Source: Crocinitomicaceae bacterium (GTDB taxonomy: Bacteria; Bacteroidota; Bacteroidia; Flavobacteriales_D; Crocinitomicaceae). Taken from it: a DNA stretch of 64,000 nt. This document shows positions 52,181 to 62,401 of the stretch, one piece after another. Made by a program: the position numbers and the translations under genes. Numbering within the stretch: the stretch's first letter is position 1; each line of letters begins with the position of its first letter. Location of the stretch: assembly GCA_024643365.1 (NCBI GenBank), contig JAHENC010000018.1, forward strand, positions 1 through 64,000, read 5' to 3'. A model generated the notes under the pieces. The model worked only from the letters and a program-made list of their open reading frames with translations, made no database searches and had not been told where the DNA came from.

Positions 52181-53062
52181 CTAATTCACTTGTCTCGCTG
52201 GTTCAATGTGAATCAACACATCAGCAATCGTTGGAATACATTCCATTAAATGATCCTTTAATCGATGTGATATTTCATGTCCGTCAAACACACTGATGTC
52301 TCCAGCTACTTCTACATGTAAATCCACGATATAGACCATTCCTGTTTTTCGAACCCAGCATTTCTCGGTGTCAATCACCCCAGTTACTTCGAGCGAATGC
52401 AGACGAATTTCATCAATCAGATCATGGTGAATGTGCTCGTCCATGATTTCTCCCAATGCTGGACGAAAAATCAAAAAGGCATTGTATACGATGAATACTG
52501 AAGCAATTAATGCAGCCCAATCGTCGGCTTTTTCAAATCCCTTTCCGAAAATAAACGTCAGTGAAATCCCAATAAAAGCAATGCCAGAAGATATCGCATC
52601 GCTTCGGTGATGCCAAGCATCGGCTTTTAGAGAAGATGAATTCGTTTCTTTCGCTTTACGATTGACGTATTGAAAAGAAAGTTCTTTGATTAAAATAATT
52701 GCACCCAAAACGTACAAGGTGAAAAATGCAGGTTTTTCCTGGGGCTCACTTAAGTTTCGAATGCTTTCAATGGCAATGATTGTTGCGGAAATTAGCAAGA
52801 ATCCAACTACAGCGAATGTTACCAATGCTTCAGCTTTCCCATGTCCGTATGGATGATCCTCATCAGCAGGTTTTGTAGAATAATTCAACCCAAACAATAC
52901 CAAGAAACTAGCGAAGATGTCCGCCGTGGATTCAATGGCATCAGCAATCAATGCATCCGAACGTCCAAATACTCCAGCAGTACCTTTTACTCCGGCCATA
53001 ACTGAGTTCGTAATGATGCTCAGAATGGCTGTTTTTGTCGCTGTTTTTTTGATTTCGTTCAC
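52181..53062 (-). CDS. Cation diffusion facilitator (CDF) metal exporter
   Basis: An approximately 293 aa inner-membrane transporter exporting zinc, iron or similar divalent metal by proton antiport. Metal-site motifs are present: SDALIADAIESTADIF near residue 37, HPYGHGKAEALVTF and DAWHHRSDAISSG. Six membrane helices precede a cytoplasmic C-terminal domain with HIHHDLIDEIRLHSLEVTGV. No ATG exists near the conserved start; GTG at 53062 (NEIKKTATK follows) is preferred, with TTG 53077 as alternative. Metal specificity cannot be read. Confidence 0.92.
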   Translation of the reverse strand: MNEIKKTATKTAILSIITNSVMAGVKGTAGVFGRSDALIADAIESTADIFASFLVLFGLNYSTKPADEDHPYGHGKAEALVTFAVVGFLLISATIIAIESIRNLSEPQEKPAFFTLYVLGAIILIKELSFQYVNRKAKETNSSSLKADAWHHRSDAISSGIAFIGISLTFIFGKGFEKADDWAALIASVFIVYNAFLIFRPALGEIMDEHIHHDLIDEIRLHSLEVTGVIDTEKCWVRKTGMVYIVDLHVEVAGDISVFDGHEISHRLKDHLMECIPTIADVLIHIEPARQVN

Positions 53063-53075
53063 GGACGCAAGGTAC

Positions 53076-53107
53076 AAAAAAAACGCCCATGTAAATGAGC
53101 GTTTTTT
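53076..53107 (-). terminator. Terminator of the 826 aa sorting-domain gene
   Basis: The inverted repeat AAAACGC/GCGTTTT with A and T tracts is 22 bases past the stop at 53129 and just before the CDF start. Confidence 0.85.
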
Positions 53108-53128
53108 TGTGAAAATGTGAGGTGAGTC

Positions 53129-55609
53129 TTATTGTTTGATCACTTTCAAACTTGTTTGACCAGATATAGATGTAACCGTCAATTGGTAGATTCCAGAGGA
53201 AGCTTTCTCGATGTTTACATTCTCCGTATTCATTCCTTCTCCAGTAGCAATCACGCGACCTGATAAATCCACCATTTGATAAGTGAAGTTGCCCTCACAT
53301 GCAATCGTTACGGATTCATTTGCTGGATTTGGATAAATATGGATATTTTGGTCGCTTCCTTCCGAAATTCCTTCTGTCCAATTGTTGAAATTATACGTGG
53401 TGTTTGTGATAATCGGAGCATTCCAATCGAAATAGATGTAAGCGGTATTTTCAATTTCTGTGCCATAGTGGTTTGCTGCATTTTCCATGATGCGATATAC
53501 CAAATGTCCATGACTTGCAGGCTCATTCGTAGTGCTATCCGCCAACCAAATATTAGGGAATTCAAAACGCATAATGCCATTTCCGAGATTGACAACTTGC
53601 ATATTGTGCGATGCTTGAATTAAGGTGAAAGTGGACCAATCCAAATCCGCATCCAAGGTGTCAATGATGTAAATGTTCTGAGCAGGAGCCGTACCCGTAT
53701 TCTGGAATCGAACGGTATATGTTAAGGCTTCTTGCGTCATGGCATCGATGTATTGGGTTTCATCTCCAAAGAACTGAATCGCTTCATCTGGACGCGCTAC
53801 TACTTTGTCATTTGGATCATAACTGTTACCAACTAATTGCAGTAAGCTTCCGGCATTGTTCAATGTTGAACAATCTGTAGCTGTTGCAGGTGTAATCATT
53901 GAAGTGAAATAATGCGCTGTTCCTGATGTAAGTCCTCCCGGGACATTAAACGTAATCACGTCGTAATTACTGAAGAAACTAGATGCTGAATTTAAATTCC
54001 AAGTAATGGTATTTCCACTTACCGTACCTCCATTCGCAATGGAAGAGGCGTTTACCGTTACTCCCGCCGGGATAATCATTGTTAGGGTATAGTTTCCAGC
54101 TGCACCGGGTCCATAATTTCCCCAGTTGATTTTAACGTAAGCAAGACTATTTTGATAATAACCAATCCAAGGTGTAACGGTTGTCCATAAGTCCGCGCAA
54201 GTCGTTGTTGTTCCACCACAGTTGATGGCAATAAGTCCTGTATTTGTTGTACCAGCTGGACTTCCAACCAGTGTTATAACACCAACTGTTGGATTGTATC
54301 CGTTGTATGTTAACCAAGACTGGCTGATTGTCGCAAAAAGGTAAGTGCTTGTGCTAAATTGTCCACAATATGTGAAGTAACCTGTTGAGTCAGTATACAC
54401 CGTTACGGAACTATTCGTTGAGGAATTGTTGTAAAGTATGACTGGAGCTCCAGCAAGCGGCGCTTCATTTGGATTCATGACGCCATTTCCATTCGCATCA
54501 CAGAAAACAAAACCTGAATAGCACATGGTTGGTGTAACCGTGCCACCGCAACTTAAAGGGAAGTTTATTGTATTTATAGGAATTCCACTATTACATGGTG
54601 TTCCTGTAATGTAATTTAAGTTACTTCCGTTGTTGTTTAAAATGGCATATCCATGTTGGTTCAACCAATTCGAATTCATGCTTAAAACAACAGTATCGTT
54701 GATGACTCCTGGATAACTGATATTGTATATACCATTTGCATTCGTGTAGACAACTGTTCCGTTTACGGAAATGGGTGCATTCGCCATCGGTGTTTCGCCA
54801 GAATCCAATACACCGTTATCGTTTGCATCGCAATACACTTGACCTGTTGCACATAGCATGGTAGTTTGGGATGCACAATTGAGGGTAATAAGGGTTGTTG
54901 TGGTTCCGCTTCCAACAGTGACGGTTGGACTTGGGATAATATTTCCAATTACATAATTATTTGCTGCTAACCATGTTGGATCGATGGACAAGGTGTAGTT
55001 ACCTGCCCAAACATTGTTCATCATGAACATGTTGTTTTGGGTTGTATCGATATAGGTATAATTTCCATTCGTCAACATAACAGGAACTGGTGCGTTGATT
55101 TGGGAATCAATGGTTCCGTCATTATTACAATCCACTTGTATCATGCAATAAAAATAGGCTGTACACGATCCAACTGTTAACATCACAGAATCCAATGCAT
55201 AAGTTTGATTGGATTGATTGTAAACGGTAGTATGAATACTGTAAGTTCCTGGACTTGCATACGTATGTGCAATTGCCGGTGACATTGAGATGTTTGTCCC
55301 ACTTGTGGAAGTTCCACCGTTTGATGTTGTGGTAGCACCATCGCCCCAATTTACTTGTGAAACAAATTGAAAACCACTGAAATTATTTCCGGTGATTACG
55401 TAGGGGATCGTTGCAGTTCCAGCCGAACTCGTACTTGGTGTTAATGCCGAATACGTGACATTTGCTGTCAATCCGCAAATCGAAGTAGGCATCGACGTTG
55501 GAGTTGTTAATCCGGTTATGGCAAATCCACTTACTTGCGCTTGACTGGACAATACATTGGCCAAAAACAAGGCGATAATCCCGAAACTTTTGATGTATAA
55601 TTTTTTCAT
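53129..55609 (-). CDS. Secreted multi-domain adhesin-like protein with T9SS sorting domain
   Basis: An 826 aa exported protein. A signal peptide (MKKLYIKSFGIIALFLANVL) is followed by a PKD-like region, then three related modules with CDANxNGVxxxxExPxAxxP cores (near residues 165, 258 and 350) that resemble SdrD-B-like or carboxypeptidase-regulatory-like folds. A DUF7619-type region (YDPNDKVVARPDEAIQFFGD near residue 613) and a type A sorting domain (IHIYPNPANESVTI, SGIYQLTVTSI) end it. It is probably cell-surface or secreted; the ligand is unknown. ATG 55609 begins the signal peptide, seven codons after an earlier in-frame ATG. Confidence 0.88.
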   Translation of the reverse strand: MKKLYIKSFGIIALFLANVLSSQAQVSGFAITGLTTPTSMPTSICGLTANVTYSALTPSTSSAGTATIPYVITGNNFSGFQFVSQVNWGDGATTTSNGGTSTSGTNISMSPAIAHTYASPGTYSIHTTVYNQSNQTYALDSVMLTVGSCTAYFYCMIQVDCNNDGTIDSQINAPVPVMLTNGNYTYIDTTQNNMFMMNNVWAGNYTLSIDPTWLAANNYVIGNIIPSPTVTVGSGTTTTLITLNCASQTTMLCATGQVYCDANDNGVLDSGETPMANAPISVNGTVVYTNANGIYNISYPGVINDTVVLSMNSNWLNQHGYAILNNNGSNLNYITGTPCNSGIPINTINFPLSCGGTVTPTMCYSGFVFCDANGNGVMNPNEAPLAGAPVILYNNSSTNSSVTVYTDSTGYFTYCGQFSTSTYLFATISQSWLTYNGYNPTVGVITLVGSPAGTTNTGLIAINCGGTTTTCADLWTTVTPWIGYYQNSLAYVKINWGNYGPGAAGNYTLTMIIPAGVTVNASSIANGGTVSGNTITWNLNSASSFFSNYDVITFNVPGGLTSGTAHYFTSMITPATATDCSTLNNAGSLLQLVGNSYDPNDKVVARPDEAIQFFGDETQYIDAMTQEALTYTVRFQNTGTAPAQNIYIIDTLDADLDWSTFTLIQASHNMQVVNLGNGIMRFEFPNIWLADSTTNEPASHGHLVYRIMENAANHYGTEIENTAYIYFDWNAPIITNTTYNFNNWTEGISEGSDQNIHIYPNPANESVTIACEGNFTYQMVDLSGRVIATGEGMNTENVNIEKASSGIYQLTVTSISGQTSLKVIKQ

Positions 55610-55677
55610 ATCGAATGATTTATAGTCCATTGACGTGTTGATTCTAATTAGGTTGCTCGGAAACGTTGATTATTGTT

Positions 55678-55685
55678 TATTTTTG
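55678..55685 (+). promoter_or_regulatory. Promoter of the DUF58 gene
   Basis: TATTTTTG matches TAnnTTTG with TTG at 55653-55655 as a -33 candidate (22-base spacer), 15 bases before the ATG at 55701. Confidence 0.6.
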
Positions 55686-55700
55686 TTCCATACATTTTCC

Positions 55701-56618
55701 ATGAATTCAACGATAGACAGACTTAGACTTGCGCAATTTGGGAACCTTGAGGTTCTTGCCAAGCAAGTTGTTGAGGGATTTATCACAGGGTTACACAAAA
55801 GTCCCTTTCATGGTTTCTCCGTTGAATTTGCTGAACATCGCTTGTATAATCCTGGTGAGTCCACTCGAAATATCGACTGGAGACTTTTTGGACGAACGGA
55901 AAAAATGTTTACCAAAAAGTTCGAAGAAGAAACCAATCTACGTTGTCAAATTGTGATTGATGGTTCCAGTTCGATGTTCTTTCCGAAAGGCGGACTAACG
56001 AAATTTGAGTTTTCAGTTTACGCTGCGGCAAGTTTGATTGAATTGTTGAAACGTCAGCGAGATGCAGTAGGGTTGTCGGTTTTTTCAGATAAATTAGACA
56101 TCCATACAGCAGCGAAATCATCCTTAACACATCATCGTTTTCTATACAGTGAATTAGAGAAACGCATGAAGGACTACGAAGAAAAAAGTCGTTCAGGAAC
56201 CGATGCTATTCAAGCCTTGCATGATATTTCTGAATTAACGCATCAGCGCAGTATGGTGGTGGTTTTTACTGATTTATTAGACGATCCGAATCGCATTGAT
56301 GAACTGTTTCGCGCTATTCAACATTTAAAACACAACAAGCATGAAGTAATTCTATTTCATGTCCTTGATTCCAAATTGGAACGAAATTTTGAATTGGAAA
56401 ATCGCCCATATCAATTAATCGACATGGAATCAGGTGAGAAAATGAACTTACAGCCAGCAGAGGTACGTGCGCATTATGTGAAAGGAATCGAAGCCTATTT
56501 CAACGAAGTAAAAATGCGTTGTGTCAATCATCGAGTGGATTTCATGACTGCGGACATCCATGAAGGCTACAATCAAGTTCTTTTGCAATACTTGTTGAAG
56601 CGTCAGAAGTTATTTTAA
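55701..56618 (+). CDS. DUF58 domain protein (von Willebrand A-like)
   Basis: A 305 aa cytoplasmic protein of the DUF58 family, usually partnered with MoxR AAA+ ATPases in Bacteroidota batA-type clusters. Signature STRNIDWRLFGRTEKMFTKK near residue 52; the metal-site DGSSSM near residue 91 keeps the DxSxS pattern, so it may bind a divalent ion. No MoxR or BatA gene is next to it, which is unusual, and its partner must lie elsewhere. The last 9 bases overlap the convergent alkB-like gene. Confidence 0.92.
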   Translation: MNSTIDRLRLAQFGNLEVLAKQVVEGFITGLHKSPFHGFSVEFAEHRLYNPGESTRNIDWRLFGRTEKMFTKKFEEETNLRCQIVIDGSSSMFFPKGGLTKFEFSVYAAASLIELLKRQRDAVGLSVFSDKLDIHTAAKSSLTHHRFLYSELEKRMKDYEEKSRSGTDAIQALHDISELTHQRSMVVVFTDLLDDPNRIDELFRAIQHLKHNKHEVILFHVLDSKLERNFELENRPYQLIDMESGEKMNLQPAEVRAHYVKGIEAYFNEVKMRCVNHRVDFMTADIHEGYNQVLLQYLLKRQKLF

Positions 56619-57644
56619 AGCTAGATCCACGCGTTTGTTCATGACTCTGAAAAACAAGGGAGGGATAAACGTTAACAACATCATACCTGGATATCCAGTC
56701 GGCATAACCGGGGAATCATCGGAAGTTTCTAAGAGTTGATAAGGCCTGTCTGCTTTGAAATGATGATCAGAATGACGACTTAGCTCAAATAGAACGACGC
56801 GTCCAATCAAATGGTTGGAATTCCAAGAATGTTTTCTTTTTACTGTTTCGAAGGTCCCATTTTCGCGTTGATGGCGGTATAATCCGTAATGTTCGATGTA
56901 GTTCACGGTTTCCAATAACAAGATACCAATTGTTGCAGCATAAAGGAAGTAAACAAGCACCATCCCACCAAATACGCTAAATATTGCTGCTAGGAAAAGG
57001 AAGTGAAGCAAGGTGTACTGAATCATCTTGTGCTGAAAACTAAAACGTGATTTCCCAATGATACTCATTCGTGTATTTTCAATTTCCCAGGCTTGCAGGT
57101 AGCTCCCGATTTGAGATCGAAACCAAAAGATATACACCCATTCATTTCTTCGAGCAGTTGCCGGATCTTTTTTTGTTCCAACATTGGTATGATGTCCGCG
57201 GTTGTGATAAGGAACAAAGTGATTTTCCAAAGAGGTCAATAAAAGCAATTCTCCAATGAGTTGTTCTAGTCTATTCGAACGATGTCCAAGTTCATGACCA
57301 ATGTTGATCCCAATTACTCCACACATGATGCCCATGGAAAGAATTTGTCCAACCAAATCTGTTGTGTTTTTCGTTTCTGTGATGTGCGACAAGAAAAACC
57401 AAAGAAATCCAAGTTGAATTGGAAGCATCAAACACAATAGAATCGTATAAAAGGAGTCCTTACTTGCCAATTCTTTTTCTTGTTCAGATAAATTCCCCGA
57501 AGATGAAGGGATGATTAACTCAAAAAATGGAATGGCACCGAAATAGATGATGGCAGGTAGAAATGTTAGTATTCCTGTTTCATGAAAACTGATCCAAACA
57601 CAAACAGGAAGAGAAAGTACACTGAGGTATTTTAGTTTTTTCAT
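56610..57644 (-). CDS. alkB: AlkB-type membrane diiron hydroxylase (alkane 1-monooxygenase-like)
   Basis: A 344 aa integral-membrane enzyme of the fatty acid desaturase/AlkB superfamily. The histidine clusters HELGHR (near residue 118), HNRGHH (near 147), EHYGLYRH and SRHSDHHF (near 290) give the diiron ligand set, and several membrane helices surround them. AlkB enzymes hydroxylate terminal carbons of alkanes or fatty acyl chains using rubredoxin. No rubredoxin or reductase is adjacent, so electron supply is unknown and the substrate may be a lipid. It starts 20 bases after a T9SS-sorted gene, so co-transcription is likely. It overlaps the convergent DUF58 gene by 9 bases. Confidence 0.9.
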   Translation of the reverse strand: MKKLKYLSVLSLPVCVWISFHETGILTFLPAIIYFGAIPFFELIIPSSSGNLSEQEKELASKDSFYTILLCLMLPIQLGFLWFFLSHITETKNTTDLVGQILSMGIMCGVIGINIGHELGHRSNRLEQLIGELLLLTSLENHFVPYHNRGHHTNVGTKKDPATARRNEWVYIFWFRSQIGSYLQAWEIENTRMSIIGKSRFSFQHKMIQYTLLHFLFLAAIFSVFGGMVLVYFLYAATIGILLLETVNYIEHYGLYRHQRENGTFETVKRKHSWNSNHLIGRVVLFELSRHSDHHFKADRPYQLLETSDDSPVMPTGYPGMMLLTFIPPLFFRVMNKRVDLALK

Positions 57645-57664
57645 ACCGATCTTTATCAGGTTAA

Positions 57665-58960
57665 CTATTTGATGATTTTAATGATTTCCATTCCCTCTAG
57701 GTTCGTTACTTGTAGGAAATAGATACCGTTCATCAACTGACTTGTTTCAAGGGTGAATTCTTTACCGGAAACAGAAGCGTTGTTGATTACTTGTCCATTC
57801 GCATGGAAAAGTTCGATCTTTTGTAATTCTGTTTCACTTGAAACCGTGATTTGATTAGTGAATGGATTCGGATAAACAGATACGTTTTTGGTATTAGTTA
57901 GTGTTTCTTCAATGTTCACGGATGGATTAAATCTGGTAGGATAAGATTCGTAACAATCAGTTTGTATGCGCATCATGTCGAAATAAAGTGCGCCAGTATT
58001 ACTAATCGTACCTTGACTGACAACCAGTCCAGTTTGAAGTGAAACACCGTAAATAGTGAGTCCCGTCCCTGATCCACTGATGAAATAGTAAATAAGATTG
58101 ATTGGGTCAATTGTTGAGCTGCCATTTACTGAAAATGAACTGACACCAATTGACTGTGAACCTATTTTCGTTACTTCACCCGTCATTGCATTCACTTTCC
58201 CAAGGTGTACCGCCGCTGAATCAAAAACTTGCATTGTCATGCCTGTAACAGGATTGTAAACAGCAGTGTAATAGTTTGAACGAACTAAGCCGTACATCGT
58301 AGTATCCGCACAACTATAGGTGAAATTGTCAAAGTTTTGTCCACCATTTGGGAATGTTAATGTTGGATTAGAAAAGATACTTCCATTATACATGTCCAAT
58401 CCAACTAACTGCGATCCATTCGAATAGTAAAAAACCATTTGGTGCGGATCTATCGCACTTCCAGAATATGCGAAACTTTGTCCAATGGAAGTTGGTGAAA
58501 TTTCTGTGATCGTTCCCGTTATTTCATTGATTGTTGCTAAGTACATGGCTCCAGTCACTTGTCCTGTTTGTGGGTTGGTGATGTTGCGTCGTGATAATCC
58601 ATACATCAAGGAATCGGAAGTGTTAAAACGAAATAAATCAAAGTATCCTGTTCCATTTGGATTGTTGATGGTTGCCGTGTTCGTCAATTGTCCAGTTGCT
58701 AAATCAACGGATTTCAGTCCATTGTCGCCAAAAAAACAAAAGCGATTGTTGTATGGATTCAAGGCTGCTCCGGTTAAATTAATGGAAGATGAAACCGAAG
58801 TCTGTCCAATATTCGTTGCTATTCCAGTTGCTGGATCCATTGTCGCAATGTAAACTGCTGCTGGATTCGAAGTGCGAGCTAGTCCATACATCGTATTCCC
58901 CAATTGTGAAAAAGAAATGGTGCAACTAAATGTAAATAAGGAGAATATAATTAATTTCAT
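57665..58960 (-). CDS. Secreted repeat protein with T9SS sorting domain
   Basis: A 431 aa exported protein with signal peptide MKLIIFSLFTFSCTISFSQL. The body has repeated blocks of the type MYGLARxxN..VYxATxxPxTGxxTxIGxTSxxxS, each about 70-100 residues, resembling a beta-propeller with three or four blades. The end is a type A sorting domain (VSVYPNPFTNQITV, GIYFLQVTNLEG). Function is unknown. It is transcribed ahead of the AlkB-like gene with a 20-base gap, which hints at a surface role related to hydrophobic substrates, but this is speculation. Confidence 0.85.
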   Translation of the reverse strand: MKLIIFSLFTFSCTISFSQLGNTMYGLARTSNPAAVYIATMDPATGIATNIGQTSVSSSINLTGAALNPYNNRFCFFGDNGLKSVDLATGQLTNTATINNPNGTGYFDLFRFNTSDSLMYGLSRRNITNPQTGQVTGAMYLATINEITGTITEISPTSIGQSFAYSGSAIDPHQMVFYYSNGSQLVGLDMYNGSIFSNPTLTFPNGGQNFDNFTYSCADTTMYGLVRSNYYTAVYNPVTGMTMQVFDSAAVHLGKVNAMTGEVTKIGSQSIGVSSFSVNGSSTIDPINLIYYFISGSGTGLTIYGVSLQTGLVVSQGTISNTGALYFDMMRIQTDCYESYPTRFNPSVNIEETLTNTKNVSVYPNPFTNQITVSSETELQKIELFHANGQVINNASVSGKEFTLETSQLMNGIYFLQVTNLEGMEIIKIIK

Positions 58961-59073
58961 GAATGAGATTTTACGTTAAAAATAAAGAATTTAAATCGAA
59001 ATCGTCAGATTTCATTATGCAAAGTAAAACAGCAAATGAAGTGATTTGTTCAAAATAACAATTGGTGTAAACT

Positions 59074-59099
59074 AAAAAGTCCCGACAAGCGGGACTTTA
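59074..59099 (-). terminator. Terminator of the LysM gene
   Basis: The hairpin AAAGTCCCG/CGGGACTTT with a T run on the minus strand is 40 bases past the stop at 59139. Confidence 0.88.
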
Positions 59100-59138
59100 T
59101 AACAAACAACAAACAAATTCCTTCACTTGCCATGCAAG

Positions 59139-59555
59139 TTAGCGAAGGAATACCTTTTCTCCTTTCGGTAGTTGTTCGTCCGGAGAAGAACCTTGATTCA
59201 TTCTCATCAGTGATTTCAGTCGAATTCCTTCTTGATTGGAAATTTGACGTAGTGTGGTTGAGCAATCCACTATAACAAACTCTTTTTGAGTTGATTTTCT
59301 TTTTTTCTGTGCTAAGTACACTTTCGTTCCCGGCTCAAGGACATCGGATTGAGGACCGAAATCATTAAACTTGTATAATTGACGAAGTGTAAGTTGATTG
59401 GATTTACTGATTAAGTACAAGGTCTGACCTTCTTTCACTTGAACACAAGCCACTGCTTTTTTAGGAATAATTGGATTGTCATTTCCGATTGCAGCCTCCA
59501 AACTAGAAGAAACAAATGCGGTAACAAGTAAACCAATAATCCTTTTCATAATCAT
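59139..59555 (-). CDS. Exported double-LysM protein
   Basis: A 138 aa protein with signal peptide (MKRIIGLLVTAFVSSSLEAA) and two LysM-like modules: VKEGQTLYLISKSNQLTLRQ to VYLAQ at about residues 40-83, and VDCSTTLRQISNQEGIRLKS to KVFLR at about 95-138. LysM binds peptidoglycan or chitin-type glycans, so the protein is probably periplasmic and cell-wall associated. No catalytic domain is present. ATG 59555 or 59549 may be the start. It is a single gene with a terminator. Confidence 0.82.
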   Translation of the reverse strand: MIMKRIIGLLVTAFVSSSLEAAIGNDNPIIPKKAVACVQVKEGQTLYLISKSNQLTLRQLYKFNDFGPQSDVLEPGTKVYLAQKKRKSTQKEFVIVDCSTTLRQISNQEGIRLKSLMRMNQGSSPDEQLPKGEKVFLR

Positions 59556-59731
59556 GTTTGTCCTTAACGGAGCTATACCGAAAATGGTTACATTGTCTGG
59601 TCAATAAGCTGTGATTTTTGATAAATCCGGAAAAAACGACATCTTTTTTAAGTGAATTCGGAAAAAATGGCTGAATATTTCGACTTGGATTGGCTTTTGA
59701 CGAACCTCCTGCGTATTCAAATAAAGAACAA

Positions 59732-62344
59732 ATGGACTTACAGAAATTCACCATCAAAACACAAGAGGCGATTCAGCAAGCACAGCAAATTGCAGAATCA
59801 AAAGGACACCAGTCAATCGAAACTGGACACTTACTTCAAGGAATATTTGCTGTCGATCAAGAGGTAATTCCATTTATTTTAAAAAAGCTATCGGTTAATC
59901 AATCCATGTTTCTTGCGGCATTGGATCGAATCGTTGATACGTATCCAAAAGTTAGTGGTGGACAAGTATACCTTGGGCAAGGGGCGAATCGGATCTTGCA
60001 ATATGCGCTAAGTGAATTAAAAAATTTCGGTGATGAATTTGTGTCCATTGAATTGCTGTTCTATTCCTTGTTAGATTCAACGGATACGATTGGCAGATTG
60101 CTAAAGGACAATAAGATAAGTAAAACAGTATTAAAAGACGCTATTATGGATGTGAGAAAAGGAGAGAAAGTGAACTCTCAACACCAAGAAAACACCTATC
60201 AATCGCTGGAGAAATTTGCGAAGAACTTAAATGAACTTGCCGAAACAGGTAAGCTAGATCCTGTGATTGGACGCGATGATGAAATTCGACGCGTGCTTCA
60301 AATATTAACGAGAAGAACAAAAAACAATCCTATTTTAATTGGAGAACCAGGAGTAGGTAAGACCGCCATTGCTGAAGGACTCGCGCATCGCATCGTAACA
60401 GGAGATGTTCCTGAAAATTTAAAGTCCAAAATTGTCTATTCGCTAGATATGGGAGCTTTAATTGCTGGGGCAAAGTATAAAGGTGAGTTTGAAGAGCGCT
60501 TAAAGGCCGTGGTGAAAGAAGTCATCGCAGCAGAAGGAGAAATAATCTTGTTTATCGATGAGATTCATACCTTAGTTGGTGCTGGAGGAGGAGAAGGAGC
60601 AATGGATGCAGCAAATATCTTGAAGCCAGCGTTGGCGAGAGGAGAATTAAGAGCTGTTGGTGCAACAACCTTGAATGAATACCAAAAATACTTCGAAAAA
60701 GACAAGGCGCTCGTTCGACGTTTTCAAACGGTTTTGGTGGATGAGCCAACAACGGAGGATGCGATTTCAATCCTACGTGGAATAAAAGAAAAATACGAAA
60801 ATCACCACAAAGTGATCATCAAGGATGCAGCGATTATTGCGGCAGTTGAGTTGTCTCAACGGTACATCACAGACCGTCATCTTCCTGATAAAGCAATCGA
60901 TCTAATCGATGAAGCAGCCTCGAAACTTCGAATGGAAATTAATTCCAAACCGGAAGAATTGGATGAAATTGAACGTAAAATCATGCAACTGGAAATTGAA
61001 CGTGCGGCTCTAAAACGCGAAAATGACACCAAGAAATTGGATAATGTGGAACGAGAGTTGGCGAACTTCAATGAACAGCGAAATTCTTTGCAATCGAAAT
61101 GGCAAACAGAACGCGATGTGATTGATGCTGTTCAACGTGTGAAGGAAGAAATTGAAAGCCTAAAATACGAAGCGGATTCAGCTGAACGAAATGGTGATTA
61201 TGGAAAGGTGGCTGAAATTCGTTATGGAAAAATCAAACAGGCTGAAGAAAAATTAGAAAAATCAAAGGAGCAATTGATACTTCTTCAGGCAAATTCGAAA
61301 ATGATTAAGGAAGAAGTCGACGTGGAAGAAATCGCAGATGTGGTTTCCAAATGGACCGGAATTCCAGTAAATAAAATGTTGGAAAGCGAAGTCTCTAAAC
61401 TGTTGAAGTTAGAAGATGAGTTGCATAAGCGCGTAGTTGGACAAGAAGAGGCAATTACAGCCTTATCTGATGCAGTTCGCAGAAGTCGTGCTGGATTGCA
61501 GGATGCGAAACGACCAATTGGATCTTTTATTTTTCTAGGAACAACTGGTGTCGGAAAAACGGAGCTTGCAAAAGCGCTAGCTGAATATTTGTTTAACGAT
61601 GAAAATGCAATGACACGCATTGACATGAGTGAATACCAAGAAAAACATACGGTTAGTCGGTTGGTTGGTGCGCCTCCGGGATACATAGGTTACGACGAAG
61701 GTGGACAATTGACGGAGGCAGTTAGACGCAAACCATATTCTATTATTCTCCTGGATGAAATCGAGAAAGCACATCCTGATGTGTTTAATGTGTTGCTGCA
61801 AGTTTTAGATGATGGACGTTTAACCGATAACAAGGGGCGTTTGGTGAACTTTAAGAATACGATAGTTATTATGACGTCCAATCTTGGTTCTTCGATTATT
61901 CATGATCGCTTTGAAAAGGTAAAAGAGAGTGAATTTGAAGTTACTTCTGAGAAAGCCAAAGTAGAAGTGATGGAGTTGCTGCGTCAAACCATCCGTCCAG
62001 AGTTTCTGAACCGTGTGGATGAAATCATCATGTTCACACCATTAACAATGGGGAATGTCAGACAGATTGTTCAAATACAATTGGATGTATTAAAAGACAA
62101 GATGAAAACGATGGATTTGACATTATACGTTACTAAAGATGCATTCGATCACATTGCGGAAATAGGTTATGATCCATTCTTTGGTGCGCGTCCAATCAAA
62201 CGAGTGATTCAAAAACAAGTGCTAAATGAGTTGTCTAAGGCCTTATTAAGTGGCACCATTGACCGGGCAAAAAATATTGTGATGGATGTCTTTGATGGTA
62301 AAATTGTCTTTCGCAAGCCAATAACGGAAGCAGAGGAAGTCTAA
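59732..62344 (+). CDS. clpB: ATP-dependent disaggregase ClpB
   Basis: An 870 aa AAA+ chaperone that resolubilises aggregated protein with DnaK. N-terminal Clp repeat domain (about 1-145), AAA-1 with Walker [11 protein letters not shown] near residue 205, a coiled-coil middle domain at about 400-530 ([20 protein letters not shown]), and AAA-2 with [14 protein letters not shown] near 605 are all present, as is the [12 protein letters not shown] segment. The middle domain marks ClpB rather than ClpA or ClpC. ATG 59732 gives the usual [14 protein letters not shown] start; an upstream TTG is rejected. A strong terminator follows. Confidence 0.97.
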   Translation: MDLQKFTIKTQEAIQQAQQIAESKGHQSIETGHLLQGIFAVDQEVIPFILKKLSVNQSMFLAALDRIVDTYPKVSGGQVYLGQGANRILQYALSELKNFGDEFVSIELLFYSLLDSTDTIGRLLKDNKISKTVLKDAIMDVRKGEKVNSQHQENTYQSLEKFAKNLNELAETGKLDPVIGRDDEIRRVLQILTRRTKNNPILIGEPGVGKTAIAEGLAHRIVTGDVPENLKSKIVYSLDMGALIAGAKYKGEFEERLKAVVKEVIAAEGEIILFIDEIHTLVGAGGGEGAMDAANILKPALARGELRAVGATTLNEYQKYFEKDKALVRRFQTVLVDEPTTEDAISILRGIKEKYENHHKVIIKDAAIIAAVELSQRYITDRHLPDKAIDLIDEAASKLRMEINSKPEELDEIERKIMQLEIERAALKRENDTKKLDNVERELANFNEQRNSLQSKWQTERDVIDAVQRVKEEIESLKYEADSAERNGDYGKVAEIRYGKIKQAEEKLEKSKEQLILLQANSKMIKEEVDVEEIADVVSKWTGIPVNKMLESEVSKLLKLEDELHKRVVGQEEAITALSDAVRRSRAGLQDAKRPIGSFIFLGTTGVGKTELAKALAEYLFNDENAMTRIDMSEYQEKHTVSRLVGAPPGYIGYDEGGQLTEAVRRKPYSIILLDEIEKAHPDVFNVLLQVLDDGRLTDNKGRLVNFKNTIVIMTSNLGSSIIHDRFEKVKESEFEVTSEKAKVEVMELLRQTIRPEFLNRVDEIIMFTPLTMGNVRQIVQIQLDVLKDKMKTMDLTLYVTKDAFDHIAEIGYDPFFGARPIKRVIQKQVLNELSKALLSGTIDRAKNIVMDVFDGKIVFRKPITEAEEV

Positions 62345-62358
62345 AAAAGTTTGGACAT

Positions 62359-62390
62359 AAAAAAAAGGAGCGATTTCGCTCCTTTTTTTT
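62359..62390 (+). terminator. Intrinsic terminator of clpB
   Basis: The stem AAAAGGAGCG/CGCTCCTTTT with a short loop is followed by eight T, shared with the convergent gene at 62402. Confidence 0.92.
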
Positions 62391-62401
62391 ATGTCTTAAA
62401 A

